Assembly (NCBI GenBank): GCA_965221815.1
Contig: OZ244915.1
Location: 124,001-188,000 of the forward strand
Direction: 5' to 3'
DNA: 64,000 nt
Source of the DNA: JAPOXR01 sp965221815
GTDB taxonomy: Bacteria; Pseudomonadota; Alphaproteobacteria; Rhodobacterales; Rhodobacteraceae
Shown here: piece by piece, positions 47,761 through 57,490 of the stretch
Position numbering within the stretch: position 1 is the first letter of the stretch
Layout of the letters: each line of letters begins with the position of its first letter
The notes under the pieces: model-generated
The model's database searches: none
The model's input: the letters and a program-made list of their open reading frames with translations, nothing else
Told to the model about the DNA's origin: nothing
Made by a program: the position numbers and the translations under genes

Positions 47761-49368
47761 TCACATTCTGAACAAACCGAATTGGGTTTCGGTAATGGGT
47801 GCGTTGAGAGCTGCTGACAGGCTCAGCGCCAGCACCTCACGGCTTTTGCGCGGATCGACAATGCCGTCGTCCCAGAGCCGCGCTGAGGCGTAGAGCGGAT
47901 GGCTCTGCATTTCAAACATATCAATGGTTGGCTGTTTGAATGCGGCCTCTTCCTCTGGCGACCAGACTCCCCCATTACGTTCGATGACGTCGCGTTTAAC
48001 GGTCGCAAGCACGCCTGCTGCCTGTTCTCCGCCCATGACGGCGATCCGCGCATTGGGCCAGGTCCACAGGAAGCGGGGTGAATATGCGCGCCCGCACATT
48101 CCGTAATTGCCGGCCCCGAATGACCCGCCAACCAGCATGGTGATCTTGGGTACCGATGTGGTCGCCACCGCGGTGACGAGCTTGGCCCCGTTTTTGGCGA
48201 TCCCTTCGGTCTCATACTTCCGACCGACCATGAAGCCAGTGATATTCTGCAGAAAAACCAACGGTGTTTTGCGCTGTGAGCAGAGTGCGACAAAATGGGT
48301 CCCTTTGAGTGCGGCCTCGGAGAAGAGAACACCATTATTGGCGATCATTCCGACGGGCACGCCCATGATATGCGCAAATCCACAGACCAGTGTCGTTCCA
48401 TACCGGGCTTTAAATTCATCGAATCGTGATCCGTCCACGATTCGTGCGATCACCTCTCGAATGTCATAATGTGTCCTGAGATCGGCGGGGACGATGCCCA
48501 GAATCTCATCAGGGTCATAGATCGGTTCTTCAATTGCACGTCGTTCGATAGCGACCGTGCGGTGTCGATTGAGATGACCAATCACCTCGCGGGCGATGGC
48601 AAGGGCATGTGTGTCATTATCGGCCAGATAGTCGGCTACACCTGACAAGCGCGTATGGACATCTCCACCGCCGAGATCCTCGGCCGACACGGTTTCGCCG
48701 GTAGCGGCTTTCACCAAGGGCGGTCCCGCCAGAAAAATGGTGCCCTGTTCCTTGACGATGATGGAAACATCAGACATGGCGGGAACGTAAGCACCGCCTG
48801 CGGTGCATGAGCCCATGACCACGGCAATCTGCGGTATGTTTTTCGCCGACATATTCGCCTGATTGTAGAAGATACGACCGAAGTGGTTTTCGTCGGGAAA
48901 GACTTCATCCTGATTGGGAAGATTGGCGCCGCCTGAATCGACCAGATAGATGCAGGGGAGGCCGTTCTCTTCGGCAATCCTTTGCGCGCGGAGGTGCTTT
49001 TTCACCGTCATCGGATAGTAGGTTCCACCCTTGACAGTTGCATCGTTGCAAATGACCATCACATCACGGCCGTTGACCCGACCCACGCCCGCGATCATTC
49101 CAGCACCGGGGCAGGCACTCTCATAAAGGTTGAAAGCCGCAAACAAACCCACCTCCAGGAAAGGCGAGCCAGGATCGATCAACGCGGCCACACGGTCGCG
49201 GGGCAGTAACTTTCCGCGGGCAATGTGCCGGGCCCTGGCGGCTTCGCCACCACCACCTGCACAGATCTGTTCAGTTTCTTGAATCTGTGCAATCGTTGTC
49301 TGGTGGGCCTGTCTGTTGGCAAGAAAGGCTGCTGACTCCGGTGAGATGTTTGAGGGCAGAACCGGCAT
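47761..49368 (-). CDS. liuB: 3-Methylcrotonyl-CoA carboxylase, beta subunit
   Basis: About 535 residues. Carboxyltransferase of the crotonase superfamily. The two half-domains have the acyl-CoA loop GGGEAARARHIARGKLLPRDRVA and NQANMSAKNIPQIAVVMGSCTAGGAYVPAMSD, then NITGFMVGRKYE and VGGSFGAGNYGMCGRAYSPRFLW. ATG 49368 overlaps the stop of the dehydrogenase gene (TGATG), so translation is likely coupled. The order dehydrogenase-beta-alpha-lyase-hydratase differs slightly from Pseudomonas liuABCDE but has the same complete set. Confidence 0.94.
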   Translation of the reverse strand: MPVLPSNISPESAAFLANRQAHQTTIAQIQETEQICAGGGGEAARARHIARGKLLPRDRVAALIDPGSPFLEVGLFAAFNLYESACPGAGMIAGVGRVNGRDVMVICNDATVKGGTYYPMTVKKHLRAQRIAEENGLPCIYLVDSGGANLPNQDEVFPDENHFGRIFYNQANMSAKNIPQIAVVMGSCTAGGAYVPAMSDVSIIVKEQGTIFLAGPPLVKAATGETVSAEDLGGGDVHTRLSGVADYLADNDTHALAIAREVIGHLNRHRTVAIERRAIEEPIYDPDEILGIVPADLRTHYDIREVIARIVDGSRFDEFKARYGTTLVCGFAHIMGVPVGMIANNGVLFSEAALKGTHFVALCSQRKTPLVFLQNITGFMVGRKYETEGIAKNGAKLVTAVATTSVPKITMLVGGSFGAGNYGMCGRAYSPRFLWTWPNARIAVMGGEQAAGVLATVKRDVIERNGGVWSPEEEAAFKQPTIDMFEMQSHPLYASARLWDDGIVDPRKSREVLALSLSAALNAPITETQFGLFRM

Positions 49369-50531
49369 CAATGCATTGCCCGCATCAGCTCACGACCGAT
49401 CAGCATCCGCCGGATTTCTGATGTGCCAGCACCAATCTCCATCAGTTTGGCATCCCGGAAGATCCGGCTGACCGGCGTTTCGTTCATAAATCCGGCACCG
49501 CCCATGGCCTGAACAGCCTGATGTGCAACAACCATGGCTTCTTCGGATGCATAGAGGACGCAGGCAGCCGTATCCTGCCGGGTCACCTCACCGCGATCGC
49601 AGGCCTTGGCCACTTCATAGACATAGGCGCGTGCCGAGTTCATTTTCGTGTACATGTCGGCAATCTTGCCCTGCATCAACTGAAAGTTGCCAATGCTCTG
49701 GCCAAACTGCTTGCGCCCAACCATGTACGGCATGATTTCGTCAAGACAGGCGGCCATAATTCCGCAACCGATTCCCGAAAGTACCACGCGTTCATAGTCG
49801 AGGCCGGACATCAGGATCTGAACCCCTTGTCCTTCCTCTCCAAGCACGTTCTCGAAAGGTACCTTCACATTATCAAAAATCAATTCGACGGTATTGGATC
49901 CCCGCATGCCGAGCTTGTTGAAATGATGGGATTGGGTGAAACCGGCCATATCCTTCTCGATGAGGAACGCGGTCAGACCCTTGGATCCCGCATCCGGATC
50001 GGTCTTGGCATAAACGACCAGAATGTTGGCTTCGCCACCATTGGTGATCCAGAATTTGGTGCCGTTAAGTTGGTAATGGCCATGACCCTTGTCGGCTCTC
50101 AGTTTCATGCCGACGACATCCGAGCCGGCACCGGCCTCGGACATGGCCAATGCACCGACATGCTGCCCGGAGATCAGTCGAGGCAGGTATTTTGCCCTTT
50201 GTTCATTGTTGCCATTCAAGGCGATCTGATTGACACAGAGATTTGAATGCGCGCCGTAACTCAGGGAAACGGATGCGCTGGCCCGAGCGATTTCCTCAAT
50301 CGCAATCGTATGAGCCAGATAACCCATGCCCGCGCCACCATCTGTCTCCGGTACCGTAATCCCGAGAAGGCCCAACTCGCCCATCTCTTCCCACAATGCA
50401 TGCGGAAAGTCATTTGTTTCATCGATCTCCGCTGCCAGCGGTTTCACGCGTTCCTGGGCCCATCGGTGAACCATATCTCTCAATGCACTGACCTCGTTAC
50501 CGAGATCAAAATTCATCGTGGCATGGAACAT
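49368..50531 (-). CDS. liuA: Isovaleryl-CoA dehydrogenase
   Basis: 387 residues. FAD acyl-CoA dehydrogenase that converts isovaleryl-CoA to 3-methylcrotonyl-CoA. Family motifs include GLLGITVPETDGGAGMGYLAHTIAIEEIAR, AMSEAGAGSDVVGMKLRA, KFWITNG and the C-terminal GGAGFMNETPVSRIFRDAKLMEIGAGTSEIRRMLIGREL. In isovaleryl-CoA dehydrogenases the catalytic base (Glu) lies in the loop corresponding to DYERVVLSGIGCGIMAACLDE, consistent here. It is the first gene of the leucine set and follows the acyl-CoA synthetase gene after about 54 bases. Confidence 0.94.
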   Translation of the reverse strand: MFHATMNFDLGNEVSALRDMVHRWAQERVKPLAAEIDETNDFPHALWEEMGELGLLGITVPETDGGAGMGYLAHTIAIEEIARASASVSLSYGAHSNLCVNQIALNGNNEQRAKYLPRLISGQHVGALAMSEAGAGSDVVGMKLRADKGHGHYQLNGTKFWITNGGEANILVVYAKTDPDAGSKGLTAFLIEKDMAGFTQSHHFNKLGMRGSNTVELIFDNVKVPFENVLGEEGQGVQILMSGLDYERVVLSGIGCGIMAACLDEIMPYMVGRKQFGQSIGNFQLMQGKIADMYTKMNSARAYVYEVAKACDRGEVTRQDTAACVLYASEEAMVVAHQAVQAMGGAGFMNETPVSRIFRDAKLMEIGAGTSEIRRMLIGRELMRAMH

Positions 50532-50585
50532 TATTCATTTTCTCCGCTGCCCCGCGCAGACGAAATTCACAATATCTGCGGGGGA

Positions 50586-52349
50586 TCACCCTCTCGATCC
50601 AGAGAGTCTTTCCACCATTTTATCCCGCATGATGAACTTCTGGGGCTTGCCCGTTATGGTCATCGGAATCTCATCCACAATCTGGATATGTTTGGGGATT
50701 TTGTAGTGCGCAATTTGCCCTGCGCAAAACTGTCGAACAGATTCTTCGGTCAAATTCTCGCCCGGTTTCGGGATGATCCAGGCACAGACTTCTTCACCGT
50801 ACTTCTCATGCGGGATACCGAAGACCTGCGCTTCAGAAATTTCAGGATGGCGGAACAGGTATTCCTCAATTTCACGTGGATAGATATTCTCACCTCCGCG
50901 GCAAATCATGTCTTTCACGCGGCCAACGATGGAACAGAAACCTTCATCATCAAGGCATGCCAGATCACCGGTATGCATCCATCCGTCAATAATGCATGCG
51001 CGGGTTTGATCGTCATCTTCCCAATAGCCCTTCATGACTGAATAACCACGCGTACAGAGTTCACCCTGCTCTCCCACCGGGACGATGTTGCCGTCGTCAT
51101 CGACGAGTTTGGCCTCGAGGTGGGGATGGATTCGTCCGACGGTGGCACAGCGTTTATCAATTGGATCATCAACAAAGCTTTGAAATGACACCGGTGATGT
51201 TTCAGTCATGCCGTAACAGATTGTCACTTCACGCATGTTCATCTGGCTGTTGACCCGTTCCATGACATCGATGGGGCAGGGTGCACCCGCCATAATGCCA
51301 GTTCGCAATGCCGAGAGATCGAAGCTCTGGGTCTCCATTTCATGCAGCATTGCGACGAACATGGTGGGTACGCCGTAAACGGCGGTGCATCTTTCTCGTG
51401 TCAGCGCCTCCAGGGTGGCCAGCGGATCAAATCCCTCGCCGGGAAACACCATGGCGGCTCCCTGACTGACGGCACCCAGGACACCCATCACCATGCCGAA
51501 ACAGTGATAAAGCGGCACCGGGATACACAAGCGGTCACTGTCCGTCAGCTTGATGCGATTGGTCACGAAACGCGCATTGTTGACGATATTGTAGTGAGAC
51601 AGGGTCGCCCCTTTCGGGGCACCCGTGGTCCCGGATGTGAACTGGATATTGATCGGGTCATCTGGATTGAGAGAATTGTCGATCATTTCAAGTCGAAGTC
51701 GCTGTGCCGGGCCACCGAGCGTTGTGACATGCATAAAGGTGAAGACTCCCGGTCCGGGATCGTCATCCATGACTATCACATTCTTGAGCATTGGCAGTTT
51801 TGCCGCGCACAGACGTCCGGGTTCACAGTTTTCCAACTCCGGGGCCAACTGCCTGATCATGCCAAGATAGTCGGATGTCTTGAATGACTTGGCCAGAACC
51901 AGGGCTTTGCACCCGACTTTATTGAGGGCATATTCAACTTCATTCAAACGGTAGGCGGGATTAATGTTGACCATTATGACGCCAATCCGTGCTGTTGCGA
52001 ACTGGGTCAGGATCCATTCGTAGCGGTTGGGAGACCAGAGACCCAAGCGATCACCTTTTTGCAGGCCCATGGCCAGCAGGCCGGTTGCCAGCGCGTCGAT
52101 CTCACGATCAAAATCATAATAACTCCGCCGTTCTCCGGTACCGGCAAAGATGACGGCGTCACGTGCCCCATGCCGGGAGACCGCACTGCGCAGCAATTGC
52201 GGTATTATGATATAGTCAAGGCCTACGTCTGTTTCACCTTTCACATAGGAGACTCCATTGGCAGGCACGCCATGGGAGCTGCCAGAATGACAGCGCGCGT
52301 GACCCATGCCGCGGATCTGATTGGCTAGGCTCTCATTCAAGATCGACAT
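50586..52349 (-). CDS. AMP-binding acyl-CoA synthetase
   Basis: About 587 residues. Activates a carboxylic acid with ATP and CoA. The P-loop TSGTTGAPKGATLSH, the A5 motif CYGMTETSPV, the A7 TGDLACLDDEGFCSIVGRVKDMI, and the A10 lysine in ITGKPQKFIMRDKM are intact. ATG 52349 is preceded by GAGGAG. The longer frame overlaps the amidase gene. It sits between the amidase and isovaleryl-CoA dehydrogenase genes. I infer that its substrate is the acid released by the amidase, possibly isovalerate. Medium-chain fatty acids remain possible. Confidence 0.92.
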   Translation of the reverse strand: MSILNESLANQIRGMGHARCHSGSSHGVPANGVSYVKGETDVGLDYIIIPQLLRSAVSRHGARDAVIFAGTGERRSYYDFDREIDALATGLLAMGLQKGDRLGLWSPNRYEWILTQFATARIGVIMVNINPAYRLNEVEYALNKVGCKALVLAKSFKTSDYLGMIRQLAPELENCEPGRLCAAKLPMLKNVIVMDDDPGPGVFTFMHVTTLGGPAQRLRLEMIDNSLNPDDPINIQFTSGTTGAPKGATLSHYNIVNNARFVTNRIKLTDSDRLCIPVPLYHCFGMVMGVLGAVSQGAAMVFPGEGFDPLATLEALTRERCTAVYGVPTMFVAMLHEMETQSFDLSALRTGIMAGAPCPIDVMERVNSQMNMREVTICYGMTETSPVSFQSFVDDPIDKRCATVGRIHPHLEAKLVDDDGNIVPVGEQGELCTRGYSVMKGYWEDDDQTRACIIDGWMHTGDLACLDDEGFCSIVGRVKDMICRGGENIYPREIEEYLFRHPEISEAQVFGIPHEKYGEEVCAWIIPKPGENLTEESVRQFCAGQIAHYKIPKHIQIVDEIPMTITGKPQKFIMRDKMVERLSGSRG

Positions 52350-52362
52350 CGAGTCTGTCTCC

Positions 52363-54774
52363 TCACATGGCCCGCCAGTCGCCGCTTTGTTCAAATGCGT
52401 GTGCAGCCTGGTAAATTGTCATCTCTTTATATGAGTTGCCGACCAATTGCATGCCAATCGGCAGACCTTCGAGAAGGCCGCAGGGAACAGTCATGGCAGG
52501 CAGCCCGCCATTGAACGGTGCAGTATTTGCGATCATCTGGAAGGCGCGCGTGACATACAGGCTGATTGAGCAGTCGGCAGGTGGAATTTCCTGCGGTTTA
52601 TGGGGCATGGTCGGCATCAGCAACAGGTCAACATTCTTGAATGCCTCCACATAGCGTGTATTGCATTTGCGCATAATGTTCTGTGCTTTTCCGTAGAATC
52701 GGCCACGATACTGGGTCCGGAAATGTTCACCAATGAACATGCAGGCTTTCAGGGAATGGCTGAGTTCGTCTGCGCGGTTCTGCCATTGGGCCATGTGGTC
52801 AATCATTGAAGGCAGGAACAGTCCGCGGCAATTGTTCGGCGCGGAGTTCCCCCACATCATGCCATTCATCAGACCTTCATTGGTGATGGCACTCCAAGCA
52901 TCACTGGCAACATAATGCTCCGGAATCGAAATCTCGTCAACAAGCGCGCCCAATTCACGAAAACGTTCAGCGGCGACCAGAACTTTTTGACTGACATCAT
53001 CCTCGCTGTTTGCCTGTGCAAAACCCTCTTTGAGAATGCCAATTCTCATACCCTGAACACCACGTCCCAATGCCTCCGTGTAGCGGTAAGTCTTCGGCTT
53101 GTACTGGCGTGGGTCGAGGCCATCTTCACCGGCCAGGACCTCAAGCAGGAGCGCATTATCGGCAACTGTTTTGGTGATCGGTCCGAGGTGATCAATGGTC
53201 ATTTCGATTGGCATGGCCCCGGTGTAGGGGACAACTCCATGGCTGGCTTTCATACCATAGGTTCCGCAGCATGATGCGGGAAGGCGAATTGATCCGCCCT
53301 GGTCACCGGCAATGGCCATATCGACCTCGCCAGCGGCCACAAGAGCGGCTGAACCACTGGACGATCCTCCCGCCATGTAGCCGCGTTTCCATGGATTATG
53401 GACAGGCCCTTTGGCATTGGTATGGGATCCACCGGAAAGGCAGAAATTTTCGCAATGAGCCTTTCCGGAAATAATCGCGCCCGCATCCAGCATTCTGGTG
53501 ACTATTGTGGCATCGATTTCGGGGGTATAGCCTTCCATGATCGACGAGCCATTCATCATCGGTACCCCCGCCAGACAGATCGTGTCCTTGAGAGCAATGC
53601 GCTTGCCACGCAACGCACCATCGGGGGCGCCGATAATATTGGTTTTGACATACCAGGCGTTCAATTCATTTTCGGACGGGTCGGGGAAGCGGCCGGGGCT
53701 TCGTGGATACCTGACTTCAGGCAAGTTGTCCGGCATGGCATCCAGGCGGTCATAGGCTTGCATGGTTGGCGCGATGATTTCCTGATATTCCATCAGTTCC
53801 TCATCGGAGAGGCTCATACCGAAGCGTGCTGCCATCTTACGCATTTGAGCAAGGGTCGGACGTTTGATTGTCATGGACGTCACCGTTGAGTTATTGTTTC
53901 CAGAACGAGGCGCTGACATCGCATGGTGGGCGGGCGCCGGATATGTGGGAATGGGTCTTGTTGTGTTGGTCGGGGGCAGATCCCGGATTTCTGGCTTGGT
54001 TGACGTGGTTTGGGTTGTGGTGCGGTGACTGCGTGTCGACCGGGCGGCCCCGAATCCAAGAAAAGCATCGACTTTTGATTGGTCACCAAGTTCGCTTCGC
54101 GCTAATTCGCCGGTGATGCGGCCCCTTTCGAGAACCAGAACACGATCTGAAAGATCTGCAATGAAATCAAAATTCTGCTCGACAAGAAGGATTGTCAGGC
54201 CACGTTTTTTGCGGATATACAGTAATGTTTCGGCCAACTCTTCGATGATTGACGGTTGAATACCCTCTGTTGGTTCGTCAAGAAGCAGGAATTCAGGATC
54301 ACCCATGAGGCATCGGGCAAGCGCCAGTAATTGCTGCTCACCACCAGACAGGGTTTCGCCCTCACGCTCGAGAAGCGGGATCAGACGTGGAAAATCCTTG
54401 AGGATCGAGTCCAGAACGTCATTTTCCGTCCCGCCGGAATAGTGATGCCAGGCAAACAGGAGATTGTTCCGAACTGAGAGATGCGGGAAAATGCCCCGGC
54501 CTTGCGGGAGGTAGCCGATACCCAGACTGGCACGCTCATGGGGCGTAAGACGCATGATGTCATTGGAGCGAAAACGAATCGCTCCTGACGATGCCGGGAG
54601 AAAACCCATCAACGTCTTTAACAGCGTGGATTTACCCATACCGTTGTGGCCAAGGATGCCAACCACTTCATTTTCGAGAATTGAAAACGCGATTTCGTAT
54701 AAGATCGGCACTTTGTCATAGCCGCCGCACAGCCCATTCACATCAAGAAGAATGTGGCGTTCGTCCGTATTCAC
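52363..54774 (-). CDS. Fusion: UrtE-type ABC ATPase joined to amidase
   Basis: 803 residues in one open frame from a GTG at 54774 that overlaps the stop of the first ATPase gene (GTGA). Residues about 8-240 are a branched-chain/urea-type ABC ATPase: Walker A GHNGMGKST, signature LSGGEQQLLALARC, Walker B FLLLDEPTEGI, LVEQNFDF. Residues about 240-300 are a Thr/Pro/Ser-rich linker. Residues about 301-803 are an amidase-signature enzyme: catalytic Lys in RIALKDTICLAG, GGSSSGSAAL, nucleophile Ser in GDQGGSIRLPASCCG. An internal ATG at 53874 (MTIKRPTLAQ) matches the usual amidase start and could give a separate amidase, but its ribosome-binding site is weak. There is no stop between the parts. Either a real transporter-enzyme fusion or a gene pair without a stop codon. 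Confidence 0.85.
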   Translation of the reverse strand: MNTDERHILLDVNGLCGGYDKVPILYEIAFSILENEVVGILGHNGMGKSTLLKTLMGFLPASSGAIRFRSNDIMRLTPHERASLGIGYLPQGRGIFPHLSVRNNLLFAWHHYSGGTENDVLDSILKDFPRLIPLLEREGETLSGGEQQLLALARCLMGDPEFLLLDEPTEGIQPSIIEELAETLLYIRKKRGLTILLVEQNFDFIADLSDRVLVLERGRITGELARSELGDQSKVDAFLGFGAARSTRSHRTTTQTTSTKPEIRDLPPTNTTRPIPTYPAPAHHAMSAPRSGNNNSTVTSMTIKRPTLAQMRKMAARFGMSLSDEELMEYQEIIAPTMQAYDRLDAMPDNLPEVRYPRSPGRFPDPSENELNAWYVKTNIIGAPDGALRGKRIALKDTICLAGVPMMNGSSIMEGYTPEIDATIVTRMLDAGAIISGKAHCENFCLSGGSHTNAKGPVHNPWKRGYMAGGSSSGSAALVAAGEVDMAIAGDQGGSIRLPASCCGTYGMKASHGVVPYTGAMPIEMTIDHLGPITKTVADNALLLEVLAGEDGLDPRQYKPKTYRYTEALGRGVQGMRIGILKEGFAQANSEDDVSQKVLVAAERFRELGALVDEISIPEHYVASDAWSAITNEGLMNGMMWGNSAPNNCRGLFLPSMIDHMAQWQNRADELSHSLKACMFIGEHFRTQYRGRFYGKAQNIMRKCNTRYVEAFKNVDLLLMPTMPHKPQEIPPADCSISLYVTRAFQMIANTAPFNGGLPAMTVPCGLLEGLPIGMQLVGNSYKEMTIYQAAHAFEQSGDWRAM

Positions 54775-55487
54775 GCCTTTTTTCCTAAATACACGTTGCG
54801 GACCGTTGGATCGGACATGACGCAATCCACATGATCTTCCATCAGCACAGCACCTTGATAAAAAACGGTCACAGTTGAAGCGATCGACCGGATGAATTGC
54901 ATGTCGTGTTCAACGACAATCACAGCGGCTGCCCTGGTCATGTCATCGATGATTCTCGACATATGTTCGACGTCCGCTGACGACATCCCCGCCGCGGGTT
55001 CATCCAGAAGCACCAGCCAGGGATTTCCAACGGCAACCAACCCGAGTTCAACCCGCTGTCGCTCGCCATGGGCGAGTTGCCCCAACTCTGCCCTGGCAAT
55101 GTATGACAGGGCCAATTTGTCAATGATGTCAGTGGCGCGATCCGATGCTTCTTCGTTTGGATAAAAGCGCCTTGCCGCCATCCAGATATTTTCAAAGACA
55201 CTGAGCCCATTCAGGACGTTCGGGTTTTGTGTCTTGATGCCGACTCCAAGCGATGCGATTTGATGAGGGAGCCATCCTGTCGTTTCAGTGCCCTGCATGA
55301 ACACGTGACCCTCAGTCGGTTTGTGAAGGCCGGAGATACATTTGAAAAAGGTTGATTTTCCGGCTCCATTGGGTCCGATCAGGCATCGCAACTCCTTTTC
55401 TTTCAGTTTGAAATGGACATTGTCGGACGCGACAACACCACCAAACCGCATGGTCAGACCGACTGTTTCAAGTACTGTCTCAGACAT
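54771..55487 (-). CDS. urtD: UrtD-type ABC transporter ATPase
   Basis: 238 residues. First ATPase of a urea/amide-type ABC importer. Walker A GPNGAGKSTFF, Walker B WLVLLDEPAAGM and VVEHDMQFIRSIASTVTVF are standard. The signature reads LAHGERQRVELG instead of LSGGQ, as in other members of the branched-chain/urea branch. ATG 55487 overlaps the UrtC stop by eight bases. The long N-terminal extension in the open frame (to 55670) is a shadow of UrtC. Its stop overlaps the GTG of the fused UrtE-amidase gene. Confidence 0.9.
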   Translation of the reverse strand: MSETVLETVGLTMRFGGVVASDNVHFKLKEKELRCLIGPNGAGKSTFFKCISGLHKPTEGHVFMQGTETTGWLPHQIASLGVGIKTQNPNVLNGLSVFENIWMAARRFYPNEEASDRATDIIDKLALSYIARAELGQLAHGERQRVELGLVAVGNPWLVLLDEPAAGMSSADVEHMSRIIDDMTRAAAVIVVEHDMQFIRSIASTVTVFYQGAVLMEDHVDCVMSDPTVRNVYLGKKA

Positions 55488-56520
55488 GATGGGTTGCTCT
55501 TCGGGGTCGCGTGCGCCGCCGACTGCCACTGCGCTGTGCTGTCCACCGGTCACATATCGATTGCCAGAGACTTGTCGCAGCGGGTACCAGTCCTTTTGGC
55601 AGGAAAAGGACAAAAACGACAAGGATGAGCCCCATGATGATGGCGTTATCAATGAGGGTCTGCTGGCCAAGCAGGAATTTCAGATAGGCGAGGCCAGCGG
55701 CACCAATGATCGGACCGAATCGGGTGCCCAATCCGCCGACGATGCACCAAATGATGACTTCGGCATTCTGTTGCAGGCTGAAAAGGCCCGGTGTTACGAT
55801 CTCACCCCAATTGGCAAACAAGGCTCCAGCAAGACCCGCGATTGCGGCCCCGATGGCAAAGAGAATCGTCTTCCGCGCGCGCACATCATATCCCATCAGA
55901 GTGATCCGGGTTTCGTTCTCCCGTATTCCGATTGCGATGCGACCAAATGATGTGCGGAGCAGCCAGGTCACGAAGAAAAAGACGATTAGGAGTGCAAGGG
56001 CACACACATAATAGAGTGTATCGCCCCAGATAAATATGTCAGGCCGCCCTGGCACATTGAGGGTATGAAAACCCGGGATTCCGTTGAACCCGCCCAGCCG
56101 TGCGTGACCGATAGCGTATTGGGGACCTGCGGTTGAGTTGATGAATTTGAACAGGATCAATGTGACCACGAGGGTGATGACGCCAAGATAGACGTCGGTT
56201 AAATGCCCGTAAAACATCATCGCACCGAACAGGGTGGCAAAGATGCCGGGAACCAGGATGGCCAGCAGCATGGGAACTGTGCTTTCGCCGATATTGATGG
56301 CGGCGATGGCATAGGTATAGGCACCGAGACCAAAGAAGGCGGCCTGACCAAAACAAAGAATACCGCCAAAGCCCCAAATCAGGCCGAGGCTCAGTCCGAG
56401 CATTCCGTAGATGACCAGGATCGTCAGTGTGTATGTGCTGATCATTGTCGGCAGCAACCAGATACCGATCAGTGCAATGATGAAGGCGAGGAGATCCTGC
56501 TTTTCCCATAGACCTGTCAT
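55480..56520 (-). CDS. urtC: UrtC-type ABC permease
   Basis: 346 residues with about nine to ten membrane helices. LivM/UrtC-family permease. The motif GLSLGLIWGFGGILCFGQAAFFGLGAY near the N-terminus, the EAA-like segment GIRENETRITLMGYDVRARKTILFAIGAA and GGLGTRFGPIIGA identify the family. The basic tail (RRRTRPRRATHHV) is unusual but short. It starts one base inside the UrtB stop (TAATG) and overlaps UrtD, so the three are translated in a chain. Confidence 0.9.
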   Translation of the reverse strand: MTGLWEKQDLLAFIIALIGIWLLPTMISTYTLTILVIYGMLGLSLGLIWGFGGILCFGQAAFFGLGAYTYAIAAINIGESTVPMLLAILVPGIFATLFGAMMFYGHLTDVYLGVITLVVTLILFKFINSTAGPQYAIGHARLGGFNGIPGFHTLNVPGRPDIFIWGDTLYYVCALALLIVFFFVTWLLRTSFGRIAIGIRENETRITLMGYDVRARKTILFAIGAAIAGLAGALFANWGEIVTPGLFSLQQNAEVIIWCIVGGLGTRFGPIIGAAGLAYLKFLLGQQTLIDNAIIMGLILVVFVLFLPKGLVPAATSLWQSICDRWTAQRSGSRRRTRPRRATHHV

Positions 56521-57386
56521 TACATCTTTCCCTTGAAGAATCTGCTGGTAATGCCTTTCGGAATGAGGCGGAGGATGATGACGGCAGCAACCAGAATGGC
56601 CACTTCACCAAGCACAGCCGATAATGTAAAAGTCACGATTTGGTTGATGGCACCAAAGACCGTGGCACCGCTCAAAAGACCAATGATCAATGAAGGCCCG
56701 CCGGCAACCACAGTAATGAAAGCCTCGGCCATATAGGCGGATCCGGATGTCGGCACCAACCCGACCAAGGGCGCAAAAATCGCACCAGCCAGACCTGTCA
56801 GCGATGCACCGCAAAAGAACGTCACCATATAGATATGATCAGGATTATAGCCCAAGGAAGCGGCGGTATCGGCACTCTGCATGGTGCCTCGAGCAATCAG
56901 GCCGAGCCGCGTGATCTTGAGCACGGCATAGATGGCAATGAGCAGCAAACAGGCCATGAAAATAATGAAAAAGTTGTAGCCATTGATCTGGTAGTTGCCA
57001 ACAGCAAACCCTTTGATTGGTGTCGTGATGCTGGTCGTGGTATTCCCGAAAATCATCGTCACAATGCCAATAAAAAACAGGCTCAGTCCCCATGTCGCAA
57101 GCATCGTGTCGACCAGTCGGCCATAGAGATGACGAATGACCAGTCGTTCAACAAGAAGACCGATCATGCCAACAAGCAGGGGTGCGATAATTAGCATTGC
57201 AACGAAGACATTGATTCCGAGATTGACTGCCGTAATGGTGGCATAGCCTCCCAGCATCATGAACTCGCCATGGGCAAGATTGATGACTTTCATCATTCCA
57301 AAAACCACGGCCAGCCCAAGGCTGATGAGTGCCAGTGAGGCTATGCCGTAAAGGATTTCCACGAATATGACGAAGAACAAATCCAT
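56520..57386 (-). CDS. urtB: UrtB-type ABC permease
   Basis: 288 residues with about eight membrane helices. LivH/UrtB-family permease with SLGLAVVFGMMKVINLAHGEFMMLGGYA near the N-terminus and RGTMQSADTAASLGYNPDHIYMVTFFCGASLTGLAGAIFAPLVG at the EAA position. With UrtC it forms the channel of the amide/urea importer. The gene begins about 100 bases after the binding-protein gene and ends overlapping UrtC by one base. Confidence 0.9.
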   Translation of the reverse strand: MDLFFVIFVEILYGIASLALISLGLAVVFGMMKVINLAHGEFMMLGGYATITAVNLGINVFVAMLIIAPLLVGMIGLLVERLVIRHLYGRLVDTMLATWGLSLFFIGIVTMIFGNTTTSITTPIKGFAVGNYQINGYNFFIIFMACLLLIAIYAVLKITRLGLIARGTMQSADTAASLGYNPDHIYMVTFFCGASLTGLAGAIFAPLVGLVPTSGSAYMAEAFITVVAGGPSLIIGLLSGATVFGAINQIVTFTLSAVLGEVAILVAAVIILRLIPKGITSRFFKGKM

Positions 57387-57490
57387 TCAGTCTTTCAGGT
57401 TCAGGGACAGTCTGAACGTAACTCCGGGCCGTGATTCAATTTGATAGGGGCAGCATTTGTGCTGCCCCGCAAGGTCAGACCTCAAGAGGT

